From Acidobacteriaceae bacterium KBS 89 (lineage in GTDB: Bacteria > Acidobacteriota > Terriglobia > Terriglobales > Acidobacteriaceae), in contig KB906757.1 of assembly GCA_000381605.1 (NCBI GenBank), forward strand, positions 372,001 through 436,000: 64,000 bases of DNA. The letters are read 5' to 3'. Numbering within the stretch: position 1 is the stretch's first letter; every line of letters starts with the position of its first letter. The notes under the pieces were generated by a model. The model was given only the letters and a program-made list of their open reading frames with translations. It searched no databases and was not told the DNA's origin. Made by a program: the position numbers and the translations under genes. Of this stretch, positions 53,077-62,920 are shown piece after piece.

Positions 53077-56000
53077 TTAGTAATACAGCTTCAGAGCAAA
53101 CTGTATCTGTCTTGGAGCGGTGCGGGTTGATCCGATTTCGCCGAAGTTGGTACTGTTGAAGTTGGTAGAGTTCGAAACCGAGACAACCCCATTACCCCCG
53201 AAGCCAGGAGCGTTGAAGTTGGCGTGGTTGAATATGTTGAAGAACTCAGACCGGAACTGCAGCGAGAAGCGCTCCGTAATCTGGAAGGCTTTGAACACGG
53301 AGAAGTCAAACGTCTTGAGGGGCGGCCCGTAGGTGGTTGCTTGATTGCCGCCCAATAGACCGGCACCAGTCAAAGGAATGCACCCCGCCGGCGAATTTGG
53401 AATCGGGCCGGAGGCTCCCAGCAGACAGGGTTGCTGGAATGCTTTCGGGTTCCCAAACCAACTTATTTTCTTGTTCGAGTCGATATGCAGACCAAGTTGC
53501 TGGCTTTGTCCGTTGACAAGTACGTCGTTGCAGTTTGTTCCGGCAGTGGTTGCAGAGGGGCAACGCAAGGTAATGGGTTGGCCCCCTTGAGCGGTTATGA
53601 TCCAATTCCCACTCCAACCCCCAACGAGCGCATTGGTGAGCTTCCCTGAGTTGCTAAGGAATTGCTTGTCCCTACCGAATGGGAGCTGATACCCTCCGCT
53701 GAAATGAAATACATTTCGAAGATCGAAGTTGGCTAAAGCTCGATCGAAGGTGATACCAAAGCCCGGTACAAACGGCGCCCGGTAGCCAGAGACACTGCCG
53801 CCATTCAGCAGGTCGCCAGCGTCCGACAGCGTCTTGGACCAGGTATAGGCGGCGAGGAAGTTAAGTCCCTTCCAGTACGTCTGCTCGAGCTTGGTTTGCA
53901 GGCCGTTGTAGCTACTCTCTGCTATCGTTCGCTGATAACTGCCACCACGATTGAAGTCCGGGAATGCAACGAGGTTCGTTAAATTTGTGCCGGCAGGAAA
54001 GAGCTGAGTCACCTGGTTATTGCCAACACCTGTCTGCAGATTCCAGGCGTTCGTATTCACATACGCAACCTGCATGCTTAGCGTGGGTGTCAACGAATAT
54101 TGGAAGGTGATGTTAGAACCCAACGTGACGGGAGTCCTGTAGTCGAATTGGAGTCCCTGCAATGACAGACCCTGGGCATTGACTGCGGACGGCGTAAAGG
54201 TCACGCAAGATAGACCAGCCTCAAAGGTCGCAGTTCCGCCGGGGCCTGCTGTGGCGCACCCGGCATAGGGGGTGTTAGCGCTGACGGGATTGACCTGGCC
54301 CTGGATCTGATAGTTGAAGTTGTAGACAAAAGGATAGTTTTCGCCGATATTCGGGCCGTATCCCTGATTCTCAAAAGAGTTGTAGAACATACCGGTGCCG
54401 CCGCGTACTACAGATTTCGGCGTCAATTGATAGGCGAATCCTACGCGTGGAGAGAAATTGGATTTCTGCACTTCCACGAGGCTTTTGCCGTACTGGTCTC
54501 CCTGCACGATAGCAATTCCATCCTTCGCCGTTAGGGCGATAAAGCTCGGAGACAAGGTGCTAATGGCTTTGCCGGTCGGGATAAGATAAACCGGCTTGTT
54601 TGAGGGTGGTCCGCTTTGGATGAAGTTGGCCTGGGCACCATTGGACTCGTTGATTGGTCCAAAGTAATCCCAACGTATGCCGAGGTTAAGAGTCAATCTG
54701 GGACTTACCTTCCAGTCGTCCTGGAAGAACGCGGCGATGTAGTCCTTCGTATCGTAGGTCTTGTTGATATTAGAAGCCTGTACCTGATCGGAACCTCCCG
54801 AATAATTGACACCATTCGGAACGGTTGCCAACTGGGGCTGCAGCAGGAATTGTGCGATTCCGGTGCTGGTGCTGTTCTGATTCGGAATATCGGTGTACGT
54901 GCCGTTATAGTCAAACTGGCCGCGCGAATACGCGGGCTGCAGGGTCGAAAATTTTATGTACTGATATTCAAACCCCGTCTTGAAGCTGTGTTTGCCGTAA
55001 ATTTTCGTAAAGTCATCTGTGATCTGGAGCGTCTGGCTGACTTCGTCCGAAGGCAGGAAGTTGTTACCGCCCAAGGTAGACAACCCGCCAAAGGTAAAGC
55101 CGGGAAGGCCGCCGTTTTCAGGAACCTGCGGGATACCCTGGATTCCGTATTGAGCGGGAATGCCCAGTGTGTCGCCTTCAGGACCGAATCGGGTGGTGTG
55201 AAGGTGGTTGAATCCGGCGCGAGCTACATTGACAGCGGTAGGAGTAAACGCATGGGTATACCCGATTACTGCCTGTTGCGCTTTCGCGGTCTGGACGCCT
55301 TGCTGGAACCCACCGCCGTCCGCGATGCCGCCAAAGACGCCTGGGATAAATTGAGGATTGTCCACATAGCTGAAGCGGAAGAATACCTGATTTTTGTCAG
55401 AGGGATTGTAATCTGCACGGACGTCGAAGGCATTTCGATTCTGGGTAGCAGTAGGGGTTGATGCGAAGTTTGTGGATAACGATCCATTGGTCGGGTTGGG
55501 GTAGAGATTCAAGAGCTTGATGGCATTCGGATCCAACCTTCCAACGGGGATGTGGTTAAGGTTGCAGGCTGCCAGCGAATAGGTCGCGGTGGCCGGGGAG
55601 CAAGTGCCGAACGGATCGCGAACAAAACCTGTCGTTGTCGCCACTCTGCCGGAGACCGGATCAACCGTGCCTGCTACAACCGAGCGTGTTGTCGCCGGGT
55701 CGAGGACCGTGCCGAGCGGCACCTGTCGTCCCACGGCGTCCGCCCGCAAGGTCCCGCCCTGCCCGGAGATGATGTCTGCGAGATTGGAGTAACCACTGTT
55801 ACGCTCTGTCAGGGTTGGCACAGTAGCAGTTGAAACGGTGCCTTGGTTAACTCGCAGCCCTTCGTAATCGCCGAAGAAGAACAGCTTGTTCCTGAAGATC
55901 GGTCCCCCAATGGAAGCTCCGTATTGATTGAAGCGCAGTTCTCCCTTTGGAGTTCCATTGTTATTTGAAAACCAGTCCGCCGCGTCGAGCGCGTCATTGC

Positions 56001-56817
56001 GAAAAAATTCCCAGACCGCGCCGTGGAAGGCGTTTGTACCAGACTTGATCGTGGCGTTCAGGACTGCACCACCCGCGCGGCCGAGATCAGCGCTGAAGTC
56101 CGCTGTCTGCACCTTGAACTCCTGGATCGCGTCCACGGGCGGGAGGACGATAAAGTTTGTGCCGTTGAGGAAGTCGACGGTGTCGGAGTTGTTGTCGATG
56201 CCGTCCAGCAGGTAGTTGTTCTGGGCAGGTCGCAGACCATTGGCAGTAAAAGCACCAGATGCCGCATTGCCTCGCGTGTCGGCCTGCGGCGTATTTACGC
56301 CAGCACCAAGCTGCGCCAGAAACGTGAAATTGCGCCCATTGAGCGGGAGGCTATTCACGGTCCTCTCAGTGATCACCTGACCAACCGATCCCTCTTCGGT
56401 CTGCAGCAATGGAGGCGCAGTGCTTACTTCCACAGTCTCAGTTGTCGCACCCGTTTTCAGTTGGATGTTGACCTGCAAATGCTGTTGAACGCTTACTTGC
56501 AGGTTTTCCTGGGTAGTTGTGGCAAATCCGGGAGCGGTTACGGAAAGGGAGTAGTTCCCGATCTTGATCGGCGAGAAGATGTATTCCCCGCTTGCCTTCG
56601 TCGTTGTCTCCAAGGACAGGCCCTGGTCTTTGTTTAAGAGGGTTACTTTTGCGTTGGGAACAACTGCGCCGGAGGCGTCCTGCACCGTCCCTTCGACTGA
56701 TCCCTGATCCACCTGGCCAAACACTGTTTGGGTGTGCACCAGAAGGAGGAACATGCAAGTGAGGCTTAGGTGTGTGAAACGGCTAAACCATTTCAGAGCG
56801 TTGCGATCAATAGCCAT
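53077..56817 (-). CDS. Oar-like TonB-dependent outer-membrane receptor
   Basis: A 1246-residue outer-membrane protein. A signal peptide (LSLTCMFLLLVHTQTVFGQ) is followed by a carboxypeptidase-regulatory domain (VEGTVQDASGAVVPNAKVTL, about residues 38-120). The plug domain has LPLNGRNFTFLAQLGAGVNT and NNYLLDGIDNNSD, and a long beta-barrel ends QFALKLYY with a terminal aromatic residue. It is likely an importer or surface-binding receptor for large ligands. A LacI-like palindrome sits about 70 bases upstream of its start, and the TPR, phosphatase-fold and hypothetical genes follow on the same strand. Confidence 0.94.
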   Translation of the reverse strand: MAIDRNALKWFSRFTHLSLTCMFLLLVHTQTVFGQVDQGSVEGTVQDASGAVVPNAKVTLLNKDQGLSLETTTKASGEYIFSPIKIGNYSLSVTAPGFATTTQENLQVSVQQHLQVNIQLKTGATTETVEVSTAPPLLQTEEGSVGQVITERTVNSLPLNGRNFTFLAQLGAGVNTPQADTRGNAASGAFTANGLRPAQNNYLLDGIDNNSDTVDFLNGTNFIVLPPVDAIQEFKVQTADFSADLGRAGGAVLNATIKSGTNAFHGAVWEFFRNDALDAADWFSNNNGTPKGELRFNQYGASIGGPIFRNKLFFFGDYEGLRVNQGTVSTATVPTLTERNSGYSNLADIISGQGGTLRADAVGRQVPLGTVLDPATTRSVVAGTVDPVSGRVATTTGFVRDPFGTCSPATATYSLAACNLNHIPVGRLDPNAIKLLNLYPNPTNGSLSTNFASTPTATQNRNAFDVRADYNPSDKNQVFFRFSYVDNPQFIPGVFGGIADGGGFQQGVQTAKAQQAVIGYTHAFTPTAVNVARAGFNHLHTTRFGPEGDTLGIPAQYGIQGIPQVPENGGLPGFTFGGLSTLGGNNFLPSDEVSQTLQITDDFTKIYGKHSFKTGFEYQYIKFSTLQPAYSRGQFDYNGTYTDIPNQNSTSTGIAQFLLQPQLATVPNGVNYSGGSDQVQASNINKTYDTKDYIAAFFQDDWKVSPRLTLNLGIRWDYFGPINESNGAQANFIQSGPPSNKPVYLIPTGKAISTLSPSFIALTAKDGIAIVQGDQYGKSLVEVQKSNFSPRVGFAYQLTPKSVVRGGTGMFYNSFENQGYGPNIGENYPFVYNFNYQIQGQVNPVSANTPYAGCATAGPGGTATFEAGLSCVTFTPSAVNAQGLSLQGLQFDYRTPVTLGSNITFQYSLTPTLSMQVAYVNTNAWNLQTGVGNNQVTQLFPAGTNLTNLVAFPDFNRGGSYQRTIAESSYNGLQTKLEQTYWKGLNFLAAYTWSKTLSDAGDLLNGGSVSGYRAPFVPGFGITFDRALANFDLRNVFHFSGGYQLPFGRDKQFLSNSGKLTNALVGGWSGNWIITAQGGQPITLRCPSATTAGTNCNDVLVNGQSQQLGLHIDSNKKISWFGNPKAFQQPCLLGASGPIPNSPAGCIPLTGAGLLGGNQATTYGPPLKTFDFSVFKAFQITERFSLQFRSEFFNIFNHANFNAPGFGGNGVVSVSNSTNFNSTNFGEIGSTRTAPRQIQFALKLYY

Positions 56818-56885
56818 CCGAATAACCTCCGTTTGTGGTCTGCGGTCTTGCGCCGCGTAAACCGAACTGCGCCGAAGCGAATGAA

Positions 56886-56897
56886 GTAACCGGTTAC
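56886..56897. promoter_or_regulatory. LacI-type operator upstream of Oar-like receptor
   Basis: GTAACCGGTTAC is a perfect 12-base palindrome with a central CCGG, extended by A on the right. It resembles TGTAACCGGTTACA-type LacI/GalR operators. It lies about 70 bases before the receptor gene and 180 before the divergent ASPIC/redoxin/TPR gene, so it could control both. No LacI-family gene is in the window. Confidence 0.55.
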
Positions 56898-57076
56898 ATT
56901 TTGGATCGCGATGAGCTTAGACCACACTAATGTCCGTTGTCAACCTAAAGGACTAGGCCGTTATCCACAATTCGGGGGGAGAACCTCAGGAATAATCTGC
57001 GACGCCATCAACTAACAGGTCCTGGGCGGCCTCCAGCCAAGATGCTAAGATTGCCGCTACGCGGAACCCGTCTGAA

Positions 57077-60000
57077 ATGCTTCATCACACGAATGAAAAC
57101 CTGTTCCTTTCCCGACGGAGACTCCTCAAGAGCTTAGGTTTAGCGCCGATGCTCTTCTGTCCGACGCCCTTCCATGCATCCTCGTTTTTGTTTGGATCTT
57201 CGGAGACCGTCGCTCCTAATCCTTCAGGTTTCTCGTTCGCCGACATACGACTGACGCCCCACTACCCTGCAAAATCTCCTCTGGAAGACATTCTCCGCCT
57301 GGTGGCTCCTGGTTCGGATGAGTATGTCACTGAGAAATACGCTTTCGAAATCGGCTTGCAGCTCAACCAGTGGAGCCAGACCCTTGTGGCATCTGCGCAC
57401 GATCTTGCAGGATTGGCCCGCTCACTGGATCCTTCAGTCGAAGCCTCGCCCCTGACCCCCGCCAAGGAGACTACCCTTCGCTCGGGGGATGGGATCCATA
57501 TCGTGAGAAGACAGTTTGCGGCCAATTCCGTTGCCGGACGTGAGCGATTTCTCCAGGAGATCCGGGTCTGGCTGGGGCAGGTCTCGCGCGTAGAAACCGC
57601 GGAGTTCGAAATTGTTGGTATCGAGGAGATCGCGAGCGCTCCGCTCAGAGTTCGCGTCGATATCCGATACGACATTGTTGCCAGTCGAAGCGGTCAACGC
57701 CGTGAGGAGCGGGTTGGATCGTGGCACACCGAGTGGTCCTATGATGGATCCCGCAACGCACTCGAGACATGGAAGGCGCACAGATGGGAGGCTAGAGAGG
57801 AGATCCTGAGCGTCACGGACAGCCCGGCGTTTATCGACGTCACGTCTCAAGCTCTCGGCGGAACGGAGTCGTACACGAGCCAGATGCTTCGCGGGTCAGA
57901 CTACTGGCGTACGGTTCTGGATGGCGCGTGCGGCATCGATGTTTACGGCAACAACGGTGTGGCCGCGGGTGACTTCGACAACGATGGATTGGATGATCTC
58001 TACGTCTGCCAGCCGGCGGGGCTGCCAAACCGGCTCTACCGTAACCGGGGCGACGGGACCTTTGAAGACGTGACAGAAAAATCGGGAGTCGGAGTGCTGG
58101 ACAATACCGCGTGCGCTCTCTTTGCCGACTTTCAGAACAACGGACGTCAGGACCTTCTGGTGGTCTGTGGCAGCGGTCCCCTCCTCTTCTTGAATAAGGG
58201 CGACGGAACGTTCGCGATCAAGCGTGATGCCTTTCAATTTGCTAAACCTCCTCAGGGATCGTTCACCCATGCAGCGATTGCCGACTACGATCGCGACGGA
58301 CGTCTCGATATTTACTTCTGCCTGTACAGCTACTACCTCGGCCTCGATCAATATCACTATCCAGTTCCCTACTTCGACGCTCGCAATGGCCCAGCCAATT
58401 GCCTGCTGCACAACGAAGGGAATTCTACATTTGTAGAGAGGACCGAAGCGGCTGGGTTGAACGTGGATAACAATCGCTACAGTTTCGCCTGTGCGTGGGG
58501 CCAGTCCTCTTCCAACGGCCTGCCTGATCTTTACGTGGCCAACGACTTCGGGCGCAATAACCTGTATCGCAACAATGGCGATGGAACATTCGCGTCAGTC
58601 TCTAGTTCGACTCACGTTGAAGACGTTGGCGCTGGGATGAGTGCTTGCTGGTCCGACTTCGACAATGACGGAAATCAGGATATCTACGTCGCAAATATGT
58701 GGTCGGCTGCGGGACAGAGAGTTTCAACGCAAAAGCGCTTTCAGGAAAAAGCTCCGGAGGATATCCGTGCGCTCTACCAACGGCACGCGCGAGGCAATGC
58801 GCTCTATCGGAACAATGGGAAGGGGACGTTTCAAAACGTTAGCCAACAAGCCGGGGTTGAGATGGGTCGCTGGGGCTGGTGCTCAGATTTTTGGGACTTC
58901 GACCATGACGGGTACCCTGACCTCTACGTTGCCAATGGATACATTTCAGCACCTGAGCAGAGGTTAGAGAGAAATGACCTTGGCAGCTTTTTCTGGCGGC
59001 AGATAGTAGCTAAATCCCCAGAAGACGCGACGCCCTCGTTGGCTTACGAGCATGGATGGAATGCTCTCAACGAATTGATCCGAGCGGATAACTCCTGGAG
59101 TGGCCATGAAAGAAATGTAGCTTTCGCGAACAACCGGGATGGCACGTTCTCCGAGGTTTCGGGCGCGCTTGGATTGGACTTTCCTGAGGACAGCCGCTCG
59201 TTTGTTCTCGCTGACCTTGACCATGACGGCCGTTTGGAGCTCATCCTGAAAAACCGCAATGCTCCGCAGCTGCGGATTCTTCATAACGGAATGAAGGATA
59301 TCGGGGACTCGATCGCTTTCCGCCTGCGAGGGACTAGGAGCAATCGCGATGCGATCGGAACGTCCATTACGGTAGAGACAGGAAAACTGCGGCAGACAAA
59401 GTATCTGCAAGCGGGTTCGGGGTTTCTGGCTCAGCATTCGAAAGAAGTGTTCTTCGGAGTGGGAAAACCGGAAGGAGCAAGCCGGGCGACGATTCGATGG
59501 CCGAGCGGGCTCACTCAGAGATTCGATGGTCTACCGGCAAACCATCGGATCGAAATCGAGGAAGAGGCCGTCACGTTTATCGCGAAGCCTTTCGCCTCCC
59601 CAAACCCTTCCTATTCCCAAGCAGGTCCGCCGCCGCTGGTAGAACCATTGCCATCGCAGGTAGATACCTGGCTTGTTGAGCCTCTGCTGGCACCAGCGTT
59701 TTCGCTTCCCGATCTCGCAGGGACTATGCGAGAGCTCCGATCGCTGCGTGGCAGCTTCGTGCTTCTCAACTTCTGGTCGACGGCGGCGCCGCTCTGCCGC
59801 GACCAGCTGAGACTTCTGCATCATCACGAGTCAGCGCTCGCCGCAGGGCAACTGAAGATTCTAGCGGTAGGCGTCGACGGCCCGGGCGATCTCGGAAAGG
59901 CTCACTCATTCGCTGCGCAGGAAAAATTTTCCTTTCCAGTGGTTTTTGCAAGCGAAGACGTAGCAGGAATCTATAACATCATCTACCGCTATTTATTTGA

Positions 60001-60946
60001 TCGTCGCAGGAACCTGGCTATCCCGACGTCGTTCCTGCTGGACAGAGAGGGCATGATCGTTAAGGTTTATCAGGGAGAGCTTTTGCCTGAGCGTCTGATC
60101 GAGGATGTAAGGGCCATTCCAACTACGGCGGCGGGTCGCATGCAAAAGGCGATGCCTTTAGGCGGAGTGCTCTACAGCGGCGGGTTTCAGCGCAACGACT
60201 TTACGTACGGCATAGCGCTGTTCCAGCGCGGTTATCTGGAACAAGCCGTGGAGTCATTTCAGCAGGTCGTCGCCGCAAAGCCGGATGATCCCGAAGGCTA
60301 CTACAACCTCGGAACGCTCAATCTGCGGAGAAATGATTTCCAGCAGGCACGCCAATATCTTCAGCAGACTCTGAAACTGCGTCCAGACTACCCGGAGGCG
60401 TGGAACAACCTTGGGATGATGGCCGCCCAGGAAGGTAATGCGGACGAGGCGATTCAGAGCTTTCAACAGGCATTGGCCCAGCGGCCAACCTACGCGATTG
60501 CACTTCTGAATCTCGGAAATGTCTACCGGCGGCAAGGGGCTTTTGAGAAAGCGCTGGACTGCTTGAATCGTGCGCTAAAGATTGAGCCCGATAATCCTGA
60601 AGTCAACTACAGTCTGGGCATGTTCTACGCCCAGCAGAATCAGTTACAGAGCGCATCGAGCTATTTGGAGAAGGCGGTCGAACTTCGTGGAGATTATCCC
60701 GAAGCCCTGAATAATCTTGGCGTTCTTTTCGTTCGGGAGCAGGAGTACGCGAAGGCAGAGGAGCAGTTCAAGACCTGTATCCAGGTTGTGCCGAGTTTCG
60801 ATCAGTCCTATCTCAATCTTGCTCAACTTTACGCGTTGCGGAATGACAAGGAAAAAGCGAAAGGAGTTTTGCAGGATCTGCTGCGCATCCAACCTCAGAA
60901 CCAGAGTGCCGTACAGGCCTTGGAAATGCTGAGCAAAATGCCGTAA
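57077..60946 (+). CDS. FG-GAP/ASPIC-UnbV protein fused to redoxin and TPR domains
   Basis: A 1289-residue mosaic. The N-terminus has an RRR-type leader (LSRRRLLKSLGLAPMLF) and a unique region to about residue 270. FG-GAP calcium-loop repeats (DFDNDGLDDLYV, DYDRDGRLDIYF, DFDHDGYPDLYV) and an ASPIC/UnbV domain follow (FRLRGTRSNRDAIG, to about 830). Next is a TlpA/AhpC-like redoxin domain (about 868-1010) and finally seven or so TPRs (1044-1288). In the redoxin motif FWSTAAPLCRD, the first Cys of CxxC is Ala, leaving a single Cys (about 907), so it cannot be an ordinary disulfide reductase. It is probably periplasmic or surface-located. Confidence 0.9.
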   Translation: MLHHTNENLFLSRRRLLKSLGLAPMLFCPTPFHASSFLFGSSETVAPNPSGFSFADIRLTPHYPAKSPLEDILRLVAPGSDEYVTEKYAFEIGLQLNQWSQTLVASAHDLAGLARSLDPSVEASPLTPAKETTLRSGDGIHIVRRQFAANSVAGRERFLQEIRVWLGQVSRVETAEFEIVGIEEIASAPLRVRVDIRYDIVASRSGQRREERVGSWHTEWSYDGSRNALETWKAHRWEAREEILSVTDSPAFIDVTSQALGGTESYTSQMLRGSDYWRTVLDGACGIDVYGNNGVAAGDFDNDGLDDLYVCQPAGLPNRLYRNRGDGTFEDVTEKSGVGVLDNTACALFADFQNNGRQDLLVVCGSGPLLFLNKGDGTFAIKRDAFQFAKPPQGSFTHAAIADYDRDGRLDIYFCLYSYYLGLDQYHYPVPYFDARNGPANCLLHNEGNSTFVERTEAAGLNVDNNRYSFACAWGQSSSNGLPDLYVANDFGRNNLYRNNGDGTFASVSSSTHVEDVGAGMSACWSDFDNDGNQDIYVANMWSAAGQRVSTQKRFQEKAPEDIRALYQRHARGNALYRNNGKGTFQNVSQQAGVEMGRWGWCSDFWDFDHDGYPDLYVANGYISAPEQRLERNDLGSFFWRQIVAKSPEDATPSLAYEHGWNALNELIRADNSWSGHERNVAFANNRDGTFSEVSGALGLDFPEDSRSFVLADLDHDGRLELILKNRNAPQLRILHNGMKDIGDSIAFRLRGTRSNRDAIGTSITVETGKLRQTKYLQAGSGFLAQHSKEVFFGVGKPEGASRATIRWPSGLTQRFDGLPANHRIEIEEEAVTFIAKPFASPNPSYSQAGPPPLVEPLPSQVDTWLVEPLLAPAFSLPDLAGTMRELRSLRGSFVLLNFWSTAAPLCRDQLRLLHHHESALAAGQLKILAVGVDGPGDLGKAHSFAAQEKFSFPVVFASEDVAGIYNIIYRYLFDRRRNLAIPTSFLLDREGMIVKVYQGELLPERLIEDVRAIPTTAAGRMQKAMPLGGVLYSGGFQRNDFTYGIALFQRGYLEQAVESFQQVVAAKPDDPEGYYNLGTLNLRRNDFQQARQYLQQTLKLRPDYPEAWNNLGMMAAQEGNADEAIQSFQQALAQRPTYAIALLNLGNVYRRQGAFEKALDCLNRALKIEPDNPEVNYSLGMFYAQQNQLQSASSYLEKAVELRGDYPEALNNLGVLFVREQEYAKAEEQFKTCIQVVPSFDQSYLNLAQLYALRNDKEKAKGVLQDLLRIQPQNQSAVQALEMLSKMP

Positions 60947-61001
60947 TCCGCCCTTCGAATCAAAAAGCCGGAGCAAAGCTCTGCTTCTATAATCGCAACT
61001 T

Positions 61002-62783
61002 ATGAATTTCCCCCGTCGGCGTTTCATTGGCTCATCTTTTTTTCTGTTTGGCAGCACGCTGATGGACGCCCTGACGACTCCTCTGTGGCAATGGAGAGAT
61101 CCATCGCTGGTTAGAGCCGCGACCTCGAATCCTGCGCCGTCTCCGGTGCAATTTGTGGACGTTGCGCAGCAAGCTGGATTGAAAATTCCCAGTGTGTGGG
61201 GTGGTGTCGATCACAAGCGGTCCATCGTTGAGGCCAAGGGAAGCGGACTGGCCTTTTTTGACTACGACCAGGACGGATGGCTGGACATTTATCTCACGAA
61301 CGGGAATCGGCTGGATGCACATTGGCCCGCTGGAAAGGCGCCAATCTCCCATCTGTACAAGAACAACCGAGATGGTACGTTTACCGATGTCACCGAAAAG
61401 TCAGGGCTGGGCGTTACTGGCTGGCAGACCGGTGTCTGCGTCGGCGACTACGACAATGACGGATGGGACGATCTGTTCTGCACGTTCTGGGGACATAACA
61501 TTCTGTTTCACAACAACGGAAATGGAACCTTCACGGATGTGACTCGCAAAGCCGGACTTTATCAGGAACAGGTTCGTTGGGGCGCCGGCTGTACTTTTCT
61601 CGACTATGACAGGGACGGCCACCTCGACCTTTTTGTATGTAACTACATCAAGCTGGATCCGGAGAAGATTCCCGCTGCTAACGACACGCACTTCTGTCAG
61701 TGGAAGGGCATCCCGATTATGTGCGGGCCGCGTGGCCTTCCCGGCGACACGAACATTCTCTATCACAACAATGGAGACGGCACTTTTACTGATGTTTCGC
61801 AGAAGTCGGGCATTCTGAAACCTGGCCCGCGATACTCCATCACTTCGGTCTCTTACGACTTCGATAACGATGGGTGGCCGGATATTTACATTGCTGTCGA
61901 CTCTCAACCAAGCATTCTCTTCCAGAACAATCATGACGGCACCTTCACCGATGTCGCTGTAATGGCTGGTTGTGCTTACAGCGATGGCGGCCATGAGCAG
62001 GCCGGAATGGGTGTCGCCGTCGCCGACTACGACTGCGACGGTTGGTTCGACATTTTCAAGACCAACTTCGCTGACGACACCTGCAACTTGTACCACAACA
62101 ACGGCGACGGGACTTTCACCGACGTCACGTTCCCTTCCGGTGTTGGAGTCAACAACCGCTATGTCGCGTGGGGATGCGGGTTTATTGACTATGACAATGA
62201 TGGCTGGCAGGACATCCTTCAGGTAAATGGACACGTTTACCCGGAGATTGACAGTTATCATCTCGATCAAACCTTCAAGAATCCGCGTCTGGTCTATAAA
62301 AATCTCGGCAATGGACGGTTTCAGGATGTTTCGTCGGAGATGGGACCCGGCATTAGCGAACATCTTTCGAGTCGCGGGGCGGCCTTCGGTGACTACGACA
62401 ACGACGGTGGTATGGATGCGTTGATTTTGAATATGAACGATCTGCCATCGCTCCTACGAAATGATGGAGGCAACAAACAAAACTGGATCAAGATCAAGCT
62501 AGTGGGTACCAAGTGTAATCGCACTGCCATTGGAGCGAGGGTGCGAGTTATCACTGGAAAACATGTCCAGATGGACGAAGTCACCAGCGGTACGAGCGTC
62601 ATGTCACAGAACGACCTGCGCCTTCACTTTGGACTGGGGAAGGCTGAGACTGTGGATGCCGTAGAAGTGAAGTGGCCGACTACGCAGAAGATCGAAAGAT
62701 TCACGCAGCTCAAAGCAAATCAGATTCTCACCATCCGCGAAGGCGCCGGAATTGTCAGGACCTCTAAGCCGGTCTCACCGTAA
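61002..62783 (+). CDS. CRTAC1-family FG-GAP / ASPIC-UnbV protein
   Basis: A 593-residue protein with a Tat-like leader (FPRRRFIGSSFFLFGSTLM). Multiple FG-GAP calcium loops are visible (DYDQDGWLDIYL, DYDNDGWDDLFC, DYDRDGHLDLFV, DFDNDGWPDIYI, DYDCDGWFDIFK), followed by the ASPIC/UnbV domain (NWIKIKLVGTKCNRTAIGA, HFGLG, EVKWP). It lies 55 bases after the large fusion gene on the same strand and is probably co-transcribed. It has the same architecture as the gene at 47042. It likely forms a calcium-stabilised propeller in the envelope; no catalytic site can be named. Confidence 0.92.
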   Translation: MNFPRRRFIGSSFFLFGSTLMDALTTPLWQWRDPSLVRAATSNPAPSPVQFVDVAQQAGLKIPSVWGGVDHKRSIVEAKGSGLAFFDYDQDGWLDIYLTNGNRLDAHWPAGKAPISHLYKNNRDGTFTDVTEKSGLGVTGWQTGVCVGDYDNDGWDDLFCTFWGHNILFHNNGNGTFTDVTRKAGLYQEQVRWGAGCTFLDYDRDGHLDLFVCNYIKLDPEKIPAANDTHFCQWKGIPIMCGPRGLPGDTNILYHNNGDGTFTDVSQKSGILKPGPRYSITSVSYDFDNDGWPDIYIAVDSQPSILFQNNHDGTFTDVAVMAGCAYSDGGHEQAGMGVAVADYDCDGWFDIFKTNFADDTCNLYHNNGDGTFTDVTFPSGVGVNNRYVAWGCGFIDYDNDGWQDILQVNGHVYPEIDSYHLDQTFKNPRLVYKNLGNGRFQDVSSEMGPGISEHLSSRGAAFGDYDNDGGMDALILNMNDLPSLLRNDGGNKQNWIKIKLVGTKCNRTAIGARVRVITGKHVQMDEVTSGTSVMSQNDLRLHFGLGKAETVDAVEVKWPTTQKIERFTQLKANQILTIREGAGIVRTSKPVSP

Positions 62784-62920
62784 AGTTTCCATTGAACATG
62801 GACGCTGAGAACGCGCGCACAGCGCCCTCTCTTCTGTTGATGATGCGATACTCGCAGCCCCTGCCACTGGCAGGTTTTCAAACGTTCGGTGATACACTTC
62901 GTTCGGAAAACGACGAATCC

